Below are positions 39,992 to 46,653 of a stretch of DNA of 47,153 nt, in pieces (the stretch's first letter is position 1; every line of letters starts with the position of its first letter). The stretch comes from JACVCK01 sp041940385 (lineage in GTDB: Bacteria > Planctomycetota > Phycisphaerae > Phycisphaerales > UBA1924): assembly GCA_041940385.1 (NCBI GenBank), contig JBGTSD010000012.1:1-47153 (forward strand). The letters are read 5' to 3'. The notes under the pieces were generated by a model. It saw only the letters and a list, made by a program, of their open reading frames with translations. It had not been told where the DNA came from and did no database searches. The position numbers and the translations under genes were made by a program.

Positions 39992-40930
39992 CTACTTGGT
40001 CTGGGGCGTGATCTGCACGGGGCGCTCGATGAAGTTGCCGGCGGGGCAGGCGTCGAAGCAGCCGGGCATGGAGCCGATCTCGACCTTGAGCCACTGCTGC
40101 ACCTGCGGCGCCCAGCAGGGGATGTCGTACACGAACGAGTACTCCTCGACCTGACCGGGCTCGAGCGCGGGGATGATGCGCGCATCCATGCCGAGGTTGC
40201 ACGACCACTGGCCCTGCCCGGCGATGCAGTTGATCCCGGTGCGGAAGCACGTCGCGGTCGATGCGATGTTGCCGTGGTTGCGGACGCGGACCGACCAGGT
40301 GATCTGTGAGCAGCACATGGCGCTGCTCGGTTCATGGAGGAGCGTGACGCGCAGGTCGCTGTGCGCGGCATCGACGCTGATCGCCGCGCTCGCGCAGTCG
40401 TTGCTCGCGTCGGCGTCGCCGTCGAGCATGACGCAAGCCTCGAGCGCGGTCGGTGCGCCGGCGGCGCAGGAAGTGGTCGCGGCGGGCGCGGTGAGATTCA
40501 GGGTTGCTTCGACGTCGGCGTTGGGCGGCGCCGCGGGGATGACGTGGTTGGTGATGGACGCACCGAGCGTGATCGAAACGGGGACGTCGGTGGGCGCCGC
40601 GGCGTTGTGGCGGATGGTGACGGTGATGGAGAACGGCTGGCCGCCGAGCGTGGAGGCGGGGTGTTCGAGCGCGACGAGGCGGGCATCGAAGGCACAGACC
40701 GCGTTGAAGGCGCCGACGACGACGTTCAGGTCCGCGAAAGAGACGAGGCCGTCGCCCGTGACGTCGGGCCCGGTCCCGGGCGGGTTGACGGTCTGGTTGA
40801 AGGAGGAGAGGACGGCGTTGAGGTCGGCGAAGTCCACGGCGTTGTCGCCGTTGGTGTCGCCGGGGCACGCGCCGGCGAGCGCGGCGGAAGCGATCGCGAA
40901 CGCGGACAGTGCTGTGAAGAGCGTGCGCAT
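39992..40930 (-). CDS. Secreted protein with N-terminal dockerin-like module and CARDB-type domain
   Basis: 312 residues. Signal peptide ends ALAGA; GGAGGG is 7 bp upstream of the ATG. Unlike its relatives, the calcium-loop pair is at the N-terminus: CPGDTNGDNAVDFADLNAVL and DVTGDGLVSFADLNVVVGAF, bracketed by Cys. A CARDB-like Ig fold follows (SITVTIRHNAAAPTDVPVSI and related, about 95-180), then a second Cys-rich, Ig-like part (SQITWSVRVRNHGNIAS...) with at least six cysteines. Probably a cell-surface or secreted binding protein; ligand unknown. Confidence 0.85.
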   Translation of the reverse strand: MRTLFTALSAFAIASAALAGACPGDTNGDNAVDFADLNAVLSSFNQTVNPPGTGPDVTGDGLVSFADLNVVVGAFNAVCAFDARLVALEHPASTLGGQPFSITVTIRHNAAAPTDVPVSITLGASITNHVIPAAPPNADVEATLNLTAPAATTSCAAGAPTALEACVMLDGDADASNDCASAAISVDAAHSDLRVTLLHEPSSAMCCSQITWSVRVRNHGNIASTATCFRTGINCIAGQGQWSCNLGMDARIIPALEPGQVEEYSFVYDIPCWAPQVQQWLKVEIGSMPGCFDACPAGNFIERPVQITPQTK

Positions 40931-41114
40931 GTACGAACCCTCCGATAGCGCCCGATCGAGAGGCTAATTGAGGGTCGATGGGGTGGGAAGGGAGGGGGAC
41001 CCTGCGCGCGGGGGGTGAGGGGCTGCAGTTGTTTGCTGGTCAGTGAACATTCGCAGCGGTCTACCACAGCGGCTTAGCAACCAAACTCCGAAGCCGCGGA
41101 GCGGCGGCAATGCG

Positions 41115-41159
41115 TAGCCCCGCGTGGAGGTCGCCAACGGCGACCGGAACCCGGGGTTG
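41115..41159. repeat. Compound hairpin
   Basis: Inner stem GGTCGCC/GGCGACC with an AAC loop, outer arms TAGCCCCG/CCGGGGTT. Located upstream of DUF444 gene end and of the CGCGCCGGCTGG element. Intergenic hairpins of this kind are dispersed in planctomycete genomes. Confidence 0.55.
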
Positions 41160-41235
41160 TCAGAAGAATGTGCGCGAGCCCCGGAGGGGCGGCACTTGGC
41201 GAGCACGAGAATCGAATTGGGCTGCCGCGTCTCCC

Positions 41236-41262
41236 GCGCGCCGGCTGGAAGCCGGCGGCGCG
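41236..41262. repeat. CGCCGGCTGGAAGCCGGCGG hairpin element, copy 1
   Basis: Stem GCGCCGGC / GCCGGCGGC around TGGAA. An almost identical copy lies at 42842-42865. Here it is 5 bp from the DUF444 stop codon (41268). Confidence 0.7.
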
Positions 41263-41267
41263 AAGGT

Positions 41268-42410
41268 TCACCGCCCCGCGCCGAAGAACGTCCGCAACGA
41301 GTCATAAATGTCGTCGCGGTTGTTCACGCGGCTGGTGACCAGCATCGTGCCGGGGTCGGTCGGGTCGTCCTTGGCGGCGCGCTTGTCGGTCGCGCAGCTC
41401 GGGAACGCGTCGTGCAGGACGTTGATGAAGTTCCCGCTGCCGTAGGACGAGGCGACCTGGCAGTAGCCGAACTCGTTGACCCGCGGCAGGATCTCCTCCT
41501 GCAGCGTCTTGGCGCAGAGGCGGTTGTCCGCCTCGCTTGAGTTGTCGCCGTCGCTGAAGTGGAAGCAGTACGTGTTCCAATCGTCCGGCGCGTAGTGCTC
41601 GTTGAGCAAGTCGCGGCAGAGGTTGTACGCGCTGCTGATGCGTGTTCCACCATCTTCTCGAATCGAGAAGAACGTGTTGCGATCGACCTCGCGCGCGTGC
41701 ACGTCGTGGACGATGAAGCGGCTCTCGATCCCCTCGTAGTTGCGGCGGAGCCAGGTGTCGATCCAGAAGGCCTCGAGGCGCACGAGTTCCTTCTGCTCGT
41801 CGCCCATGGAGCCCGAGACGTCCATCATGTAGACGATGACGGCGTTGCTCTGGGGCTTCTTGATCTCTTTCCACGAGCGGTAGCGCCGGTCGCGCTTGAT
41901 GGGGATGACGATCGGATTGTCGGCGTCGTAGTCGCCGAGCGCGATCTGGCGCTTGAGCGCCTCGCGATAGGTGCGCTTGAAGTGGCGGAGTGATTCCGGG
42001 CCGGTCTGGCGGACGCCGGAGTACTTGTCGCGCATCGTGGTGATGTTGTGCTGGCCGCGGGGTTTGATGCGGGGGAGCTGGAGCTCTTCGGCGAGGATGT
42101 CGGCGAGTTCTTCGAGGGAGACGTCGACCTCGAGGATGTGCTTGCCGGGCTCTTCGCCGCCCTGGGTCTTGCCGCTCTGATTGCCGCCGGCGGGATCGCC
42201 TTCTTCGCCCTCGCCCATGCCGACGCCGCCGGCGTTGTCGCCGTAGCGGAAGGTGGGGATGTCGATGTCGTGGACGGGGATGGACACGTAGCGGTGTCCT
42301 TCCTTGCCGATGAGTTCGCCGCGTTGGAGGAACTTGCGCAGGTCGTGGCGGATGCGTCCTTTGACGATCTGCCGGAAGCGCTGGAAGTCCTGTTCGATGC
42401 GGCTGACCAT
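41268..42410 (-). CDS. DUF444 / YeaH-YhbH family protein
   Basis: 380 residues. A von Willebrand-A-like protein: N-terminal basic RIRHDLRKFLQRGELIGKEG, an acidic/glycine-rich GVGMGEGEEGDPAGGNQSGK, then VYMMDVSGSMGDEQ (MIDAS-type DxSxS) and FHFSDGDNSSEADN. Family members (YeaH in E. coli, YhbH in Bacillus) are encoded with the PrkA kinase and SpoVR and act in stress/stationary-phase or sporulation responses. Neither neighbour is present here, so it is uncoupled from the usual operon. GAGGAGGG is 9 bp before the ATG and TATAAG lies just upstream of it. Confidence 0.92.
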   Translation of the reverse strand: MVSRIEQDFQRFRQIVKGRIRHDLRKFLQRGELIGKEGHRYVSIPVHDIDIPTFRYGDNAGGVGMGEGEEGDPAGGNQSGKTQGGEEPGKHILEVDVSLEELADILAEELQLPRIKPRGQHNITTMRDKYSGVRQTGPESLRHFKRTYREALKRQIALGDYDADNPIVIPIKRDRRYRSWKEIKKPQSNAVIVYMMDVSGSMGDEQKELVRLEAFWIDTWLRRNYEGIESRFIVHDVHAREVDRNTFFSIREDGGTRISSAYNLCRDLLNEHYAPDDWNTYCFHFSDGDNSSEADNRLCAKTLQEEILPRVNEFGYCQVASSYGSGNFINVLHDAFPSCATDKRAAKDDPTDPGTMLVTSRVNNRDDIYDSLRTFFGAGR

Positions 42411-42555
42411 GGCCGGTCGCCCTCCTCATCCTTATACGTCGGCCGGGCGGAGATGGTCCGCCAGTGGAAGGGAAAAAGTAGGGTTGGGAGGGGCTGGCGA
42501 GGGGGGGTTCGAGGCCAGTTTGGGCATTCGCCACGAAGTGGCGTGGGCACGTCGC

Positions 42556-42575
42556 CGGGGGCGCAAGCCCCCGGA
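42556..42575. repeat. GNRA-loop hairpin
   Basis: Perfect 8-bp stem CCGGGGGC/GCCCCCGG closed by GCAA, a stable tetraloop. First strong member of the hairpin cluster between DUF444 and atpZ. Confidence 0.7.
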
Positions 42576-42768
42576 GGGATTTGCCAAATGAAGTGCGCCG
42601 CGCAGCGGCGCCGGCGGTGCGCTCAGTCGATGTGGTTGGCGGAAGCTTGCGCGCCTCCGCCACGACGCGGCGGTCGGAAGAAGGCGCGGTGAACCAGGGG
42701 CTCGCGCCCCCGGCTACGTGCCTGCGCCCCGTTGGGGCGAAGCGGACTCAGCCCTTGCGAGGGGGTAT

Positions 42769-42782
42769 CCCGGCGCGCCGGG
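42769..42782. repeat. CCCGGCGCGCCGGG palindrome, copy 3
   Basis: Perfect 14-bp palindrome, with TAT before it as in the copy at 643-660. Followed by CCCGTCCCTTCGGGCC, a second hairpin also similar to that copy (TCCCTTCGGGA). Confidence 0.7.
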
Positions 42783-42841
42783 CCCGTCCCTTCGGGCCTG
42801 AGAGGGCTGGACCGCGCGTGGGGTGCGGGTTACGCGTGGGG

Positions 42842-42865
42842 CGCGCCGGCTGGAAGCCGGCGGCT
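42842..42865. repeat. CGCCGGCTGGAAGCCGGCGG hairpin element, copy 2
   Basis: CGCGCCGGCTGGAAGCCGGC then GGCTC; near-identical to 41236-41262. It lies 55 bp upstream of atpZ. Confidence 0.7.
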
Positions 42866-42920
42866 CTGAGTTCGTCGAGTTCATCCGGGAGACGGCTTCG
42901 CGCGATATCGTCCCGGCTCC

Positions 42921-43328
42921 ATGCCGCTCATTCCCATGCCGAAGCGAAAGGACGACTCGAACGAGACGAGCAAGCTGTGGCGTTACAGCGGGATGGGGAC
43001 GGAGTTGGCCGCGGCGATCATCGGGATGGCGCTGCTCGGCTACCTCCTGGACCTCTGGCTCGGCACGAAGCCGTGGTGCACGATGGGCGGGGTGGTCGTG
43101 GGGATCCTGGGGGGTGGGTACAACTTCCTGAAGGCGGCGCTGCGGATCAGCCGCGAGGCGGCGGAGGACTACAAGCGTCGGCACCCGACCGGTTTGCCGG
43201 CGGAGAAGCGGCCCGTGGAGCCCGATTCGGAGGATCCGTGGGACAAGAAGTGGGATGAAAAGTGGGGGGAGAATGCCGGGGATGGGCCTGGGTCCGGGGG
43301 TGGAGGAACCGGTGATGACCGGAACTGA
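42921..43328 (+). CDS. atpZ: ATP synthase accessory protein AtpZ
   Basis: 135 residues, first gene of the ATP synthase operon. Two transmembrane helices (about 27-44 and 54-74: ELAAAIIGMALLGYLLDLWL, TMGGVVVGILGGGYNFLKAA) match AtpZ/AtpI-type proteins, which are tied to assembly or ion/Mg2+ uptake for the F0 complex. The C-terminal tail (KKWDEKWGENAGDGPGSG...) is charged and Gly-rich. TATCGT ends 9 bp before the ATG and no ribosome-binding site is visible; a second ATG is at 42936. Overlaps atpI by 14 bp. Confidence 0.85.
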   Translation: MPLIPMPKRKDDSNETSKLWRYSGMGTELAAAIIGMALLGYLLDLWLGTKPWCTMGGVVVGILGGGYNFLKAALRISREAAEDYKRRHPTGLPAEKRPVEPDSEDPWDKKWDEKWGENAGDGPGSGGGGTGDDRN

Positions 43329-43806
43329 GGGGCCGCGGCCTTATGTGAACCCGATGGAGGCCGGTCCGGCGATGCGTCCGCCTTGGGCGGCGTACTGGGC
43401 GGCGCTCGCGGCGGCGACGGTCGTGGCGCTGGTCGGCTGGGGGGCGTTTGCCTGGTTCAAGCCGGCGTCGGCGTGGGGGGTGTGGCCGGGCTGGGGGGCG
43501 GTGGCGGGGGCATTCCTGCTCGGGATGCTGGCGATGCGGCCGTGGATCGCACGTCCGGTGGGGCGGCTTTTGATGGTGTGGCTGGCGGGCCGGGGAGTTT
43601 GTTTCGTGGGCGTGATTCTGCTCGGCGCCCTGTTATACTTTGCCCCCCATTCGCGGCCGGACCCGCTCGCGATGGGGCTTGCGCTGGCGTCGTCGTACTT
43701 TGCGGCGTTGCTGGCCGAGTCGGCGGTGATGTCGCGGCGCCTCAGGGCGGCGGCGCACACATCGACGGAATCGGGGCCGACCCACGGGAGTGTCTCCCGC
43801 GGGTAG
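43315..43806 (+). CDS. atpI: ATP synthase accessory protein AtpI-like
   Basis: 163 residues with four predicted membrane helices (about 27-48, 57-74, 82-106, 114-134), consistent with AtpI in position and topology though sequence conservation is low. GGAGG is 8 bp before the ATG. Near its end it contains TGTTATACT (43631-43639), an extended -10 match for an internal promoter upstream of atpB. The name is based on position and topology. Confidence 0.75.
   Translation: MTGTEGPRPYVNPMEAGPAMRPPWAAYWAALAAATVVALVGWGAFAWFKPASAWGVWPGWGAVAGAFLLGMLAMRPWIARPVGRLLMVWLAGRGVCFVGVILLGALLYFAPHSRPDPLAMGLALASSYFAALLAESAVMSRRLRAAAHTSTESGPTHGSVSRG
43631..43639 (+). promoter_or_regulatory. Candidate internal extended -10 promoter for atpB
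   Basis: TGTTATACT has the extended -10 TGn followed by TATACT (5 of 6 to consensus), the most AT-rich spot in a very GC-rich gene, 223 bp before atpB. No -35 is evident, as is acceptable for extended -10 promoters. Confidence 0.35.
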
Positions 43807-43861
43807 CTGAGTCACCGCTCGCACGAGACGCGCGCGGGGAGGCGCTTTCGCTCCCCCGAGG

Positions 43862-44803
43862 ATGCCGGACCTGATGCTCTCTCTCTTGACGCTTGGCGCC
43901 GACAACCCGCTGGGCCACGTCGTGGACAAGCCGCTGATCGGCGGCGGGGACACGCCGGTGATCCTGACGCTGCACATGGTGACGCTGTTCGTCGCCACGC
44001 TGCTGACGATGTGGGTGCTGAGCCGCGCCGCGAAGGCGATCTCGACGGGTCCGGAGAGCCAGGGCAACGACCGGTACATCACGAAGGGTTCGATCGCGCA
44101 GATGATCGAGGTGCTCTGCCTCTATCTGCGCGACAAGGTCGTCAAGCCGCAGCTCGGCGCCGACACGGACCGTTTCATTCCCTATCTCTGGACGGTCTTC
44201 TTCTTCATCCTCTTCAACAACCTTCTCGGCCTGATCCCGCTGCTGGACCTCCAGCACCTGATCGGCCTGGCTCTTTTCAACGACTCGCACTGGGCGGTGG
44301 TCGGTGGGACGGCGACGGGCAACATCGCGGTGACCGCGGCCCTGGCGCTGATCGCGTTCATCATCATCCAGGTCAACGGGATCCGTCAGAACGGGCTGGT
44401 CGGCTACCTGAAGCACTACACCGGCGGCGCGCCGATGGCGCTGTGGCCGATCATGATCCCGGTCGAGATCCTGGGCACGTTCATCAAGCCCTTCGCGCTG
44501 GCGATTCGTCTCTTCGCGAACATGGTCGCCGGGCACACGCTGCTCGCGACGCTGCTGATGTTCACGAAGATGTCGCTGGAGGGCGTGGGCATCCTGGGGG
44601 GCGCGCCGATCACCCTGGTGGCGATCGTCTCGGCGATCGCGATCACGTTCCTCGAGCTGTTCGTCGCCTTCCTGCAGGCGTACGTGTTCATGTTCCTGGT
44701 GACGGTGTTCATCGCGCAGCTTTCGCACCATCACCACGATGAAGTGCACACGCCGGCGCACGGGCCCGGCGAGACGCCGGGCGAGGCCGTGCCGGCGCAC
44801 TGA
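43862..44803 (+). CDS. atpB: F-type ATP synthase subunit a
   Basis: 313 residues. Membrane subunit forming the half-channels of F0. Conserved blocks: FFFILFNNLLGLIPLL, GTFIKPFALAIRLFANMVAG (with the essential Arg in RLFANMVAGH) and ELFVAFLQAYVFMFLVTVFI. The acidic/His-rich tail SHHHHDEVHTPAH is an unusual addition, rich in metal-binding residues. GAGG directly abuts the ATG, so the start may be the next ATG at 43874; a hairpin formed by GGGGAGGCG/CGCTCCCC lies in the 55-bp gap upstream. Confidence 0.95.
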   Translation: MPDLMLSLLTLGADNPLGHVVDKPLIGGGDTPVILTLHMVTLFVATLLTMWVLSRAAKAISTGPESQGNDRYITKGSIAQMIEVLCLYLRDKVVKPQLGADTDRFIPYLWTVFFFILFNNLLGLIPLLDLQHLIGLALFNDSHWAVVGGTATGNIAVTAALALIAFIIIQVNGIRQNGLVGYLKHYTGGAPMALWPIMIPVEILGTFIKPFALAIRLFANMVAGHTLLATLLMFTKMSLEGVGILGGAPITLVAIVSAIAITFLELFVAFLQAYVFMFLVTVFIAQLSHHHHDEVHTPAHGPGETPGEAVPAH

Positions 44804-44818
44804 TCGATCGCTGACTCG

Positions 44819-44833
44819 CGGGGCGACGCCCCG
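44819..44833 (+). terminator. Hairpin plus T-rich tail after atpB, likely attenuator
   Basis: CGGGGC-GAC-GCCCCG followed by ATCTTTGTTG. It is a weak intrinsic terminator between atpB and atpE inside an otherwise continuous operon; partial read-through could adjust the subunit ratio. Confidence 0.5.
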
Positions 44834-44903
44834 ATCTTTGTTGAACCTCAAGCATCGACGCCCGCAGTGGGCGTCCCAGATTTCGAAAGTGGAGCACGAG
44901 ACG

Positions 44904-45233
44904 ATGAAGACTTCGACGATTGTGAAGGCTGGCCTGGGCGTCGCGGCGATGGCGGCGATGTCGAGCCCCGCGCTGGCGCAGGATGCGGCTCACGCCGCGG
45001 CGGACCTTGCCCCGATCGGCAAGGGCCTCGGCGCCGGCCTCGCGGCTGGTCTCGCGGTCATGGGTGGTGGTCCCGGCATCGGCCGCATCGGCGGCTCGGC
45101 CGTCGAGGCGATCGCGCGTCAGCCCGAGGCGGCGCAGCAGATCGGCTCGAACATGATTCTGACGGCGGCCCTGGTCGAAGGCGCCACGCTGTTCGCGGTC
45201 GTCGTCGGCCTGCTGGCGATCTTCCTCATCTGA
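44904..45233 (+). CDS. atpE: F-type ATP synthase subunit c with signal peptide
   Basis: 109 residues. Residues 1-25 are a Sec signal peptide (KTSTIVKAGLGVAAMAAMSS ending ALA-QD), then two hairpin helices: KGLGAGLAAGLAVMGGGPGI and NMILTAALVEGATLFAVVVG. The ion-binding carboxylate is the Glu of ALVEGATLF; there is no Gln in helix 1 and no ES/T motif in helix 2, so proton rather than sodium coupling is inferred. GGAG is 9 bp before the ATG. An 11-bp hairpin follows the gene. Confidence 0.95.
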   Translation: MKTSTIVKAGLGVAAMAAMSSPALAQDAAHAAADLAPIGKGLGAGLAAGLAVMGGGPGIGRIGGSAVEAIARQPEAAQQIGSNMILTAALVEGATLFAVVVGLLAIFLI

Positions 45234-45262
45234 CGTTGATTCACCGTCGTCTCGTGCTCACA

Positions 45263-45293
45263 GCCGGGCCCCGCTGACGAATCGGGGCCCGGC
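45263..45293 (+). promoter_or_regulatory. Very stable hairpin between atpE and atpF
   Basis: Perfect 11-bp stem GCCGGGCCCCG/CGGGGCCCGGC with a 9-nt loop, without a T-run. Position after the c-subunit gene, which needs many copies per complex, suggests mRNA stabilisation or processing rather than termination. Confidence 0.6.
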
Positions 45294-45356
45294 GCAGGGC
45301 CGAGGGGCGGACGGTTTCTAAGGATCGGGCGCGTTCTGCGCCATTGAGGACCGGTG

Positions 45357-45968
45357 ATGATCAAGCGATTCACCCTGTCGGCGTTCCTCGCGGCGGCTTC
45401 GGCCGCGGCGGCCTTCGGCGCCGAGGATCCCAGCGCGGCGGCGCACGGCGGCGAGCACGGCGCGGCGGCGGCGAACCCGATGTCGTTCGAGCCCGCGGCG
45501 TTCATCTCCGCGCTCATCGCCTTCGGCGCGGCCGTCTTCATCCTGCACAAGTACGTGTGGCCCAAGATCCTCAAGGGCCTGCAGGACCGCGAGAACAAGA
45601 TCCGCGGCGAGATCGAGAGCGCCGAGCAAGCGCGTCGTCAGGCCGCGGACGCTCTCAAGCAGTACGAGAAGTCCCTCGCCGAGGCCCGCGCCGAGGCGCA
45701 GGCGATGCTCGAGAAGACCAAGGGCGACCAGGCCCGTCTCGCGGCGGAGCTGAAGGCCAAGGCCGACGCCGAGCTGTCGCAGTTGCGCGAGCGCGCGACC
45801 CGCGACATCGAGGCGGCCAAGCGCGAGGCGATCAGCGAGATCTACGCGCAGGCGACGACCATCGCGTCGGAGCTGGCGGCGAAGATCCTGCAGCGGGAGA
45901 TCCGCCCGGACGATCACCGGCGCCTGATCGAAGAGTCCCTCGGCGAGCTGGAAGCGGTGAAGGGCTGA
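45357..45968 (+). CDS. atpF: F-type ATP synthase subunit b with signal peptide
   Basis: 203 residues. N-terminal signal peptide (MIKRFTLSAFLAAASAAAAF, about 1-22), a segment with His-Gly-Glu repeats, a transmembrane helix (about 45-63: PAAFISALIAFGAAVFILHK) and a long, polar coiled coil (about 68-195, e.g. RAEAQAMLEKTKGDQARL), the peripheral stalk. GAGGA lies 6 bp before the ATG at 45357; a GTG lies one codon earlier. atpH follows after 4 bp. Confidence 0.93.
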   Translation: MIKRFTLSAFLAAASAAAAFGAEDPSAAAHGGEHGAAAANPMSFEPAAFISALIAFGAAVFILHKYVWPKILKGLQDRENKIRGEIESAEQARRQAADALKQYEKSLAEARAEAQAMLEKTKGDQARLAAELKAKADAELSQLRERATRDIEAAKREAISEIYAQATTIASELAAKILQREIRPDDHRRLIEESLGELEAVKG

Positions 45969-45972
45969 ACGC

Positions 45973-46596
45973 ATGCCGATGATCGAATCACAGCCCGACG
46001 CGCTGGCCCGCCTCTACGCCCGGTCGCTCTTTGACCTGGCGAGCGAGAAGGGCGGGCGCTCGGCGATCGAGGAGACGGGCGCCGAGCTGGGCGACGTCGT
46101 CGAGATGGCCCGGCACGACCGGCAGTTCGGCGAGTTCCTGTCGTCGCGCATCGTGCCGAACGACCAGCGCAGCGCATCGCTCGAGCGCATCTTCAAGGGG
46201 CGCGTCAGCGAGCTGACGCTGCGCTTCCTGCTGGTGCTCAACGACAAGGACCGGCTGGCGCACCTCGCGGCGATCGCCGCGGCGTACGACGAGCAGGTGC
46301 AGGAGCAGTTCGGGCTGGTGGAGGTGGACGTCTACACGGCGTCGCCGATCGACCAGGAGCTGAAGGACCGCATCGGCGCCGCGCTCCGCAAGGCGATCGG
46401 CAAGGAGCCGGTGCTCCACGCGTACACGGATTCGTCGATGCTGGGCGGCATGAAGCTGCAGGTGGGCGACCAGCTGATCGACGCGAGCATCGCGACCCGT
46501 CTCCGCCGGATGCGCGAGCGTCTGGCCGGGCAGGGCGGCGCCGAGATGCGCGCCCGGATGGACGGCATCGTCGAGCCCAAGACGGACACGCACTGA
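45973..46596 (+). CDS. atpH: F-type ATP synthase subunit delta
   Basis: 207 residues. Delta/OSCP family: N-terminal helical domain starting ALARLYARSLFDLASEKG, RFLLVLNDKDRLAHLAAIAAAYDE, and the C-terminal block VEVDVYTASPIDQELKDRIG ... MLGGMKLQVGDQLIDASIATRL, which includes the GGxxixvGd signature. It links the peripheral stalk to F1. The C-terminal extension (AEMRARMDGIVEPKTDTH) is longer than usual. An ATG two codons later is an alternative start. A hairpin CGGCCC/GGGCCG (46614-46632) lies between it and atpA. Confidence 0.93.
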   Translation: MPMIESQPDALARLYARSLFDLASEKGGRSAIEETGAELGDVVEMARHDRQFGEFLSSRIVPNDQRSASLERIFKGRVSELTLRFLLVLNDKDRLAHLAAIAAAYDEQVQEQFGLVEVDVYTASPIDQELKDRIGAALRKAIGKEPVLHAYTDSSMLGGMKLQVGDQLIDASIATRLRRMRERLAGQGGAEMRARMDGIVEPKTDTH

Positions 46597-46653
46597 CCGA
46601 AGACCGCATGACGCGGCCCGCTGGAAGGGCCGATTCTCACTCAGGATCGACAC

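Larger units (their letters stand above)
40931..41267. other. Intergenic region with two hairpin elements
   Basis: 337 bp. It contains the upstream side of 39992-40930 (GGAGGG ribosome-binding site), a compound hairpin at 41115-41159 (inner GGTCGCC-AAC-GGCGACC, outer AGCCCCG/CGGGGTT), and the element CGCGCCGGCTGGAAGCCGGC at 41236-41262 that recurs at 42842. No gene is supported. Confidence 0.6.
42411..42920. other. Hairpin-dense region upstream of the ATP synthase operon
   Basis: 510 bp. From left: GCCAC-GAA-GTGGC (42531-42543), CCGGGGGC-GCAA-GCCCCCGG (42556-42575, GNRA loop), GCGCCGC-GCA-GCGGCGC (42596-42612), GGGGC-TCGC-GCCCC (about 42697-42710), GCCCC-GTT-GGGGC (about 42726-42738), CCCGGCGCGCCGGG (42769-42782), and CGCGCCGGCTGGAAGCCGGC (42842-42865). 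The last 60 bp hold a TATCGT box 9 bp before atpZ. No reading frame here looks real. Confidence 0.75.

Noticed and set aside
44739..45233. Longer 164-residue start for subunit c
   Set aside because: The extension overlaps atpB out of frame and includes the inter-gene hairpin; the ATG at 44904 has GGAG 9 bp upstream and gives a clean signal peptide.
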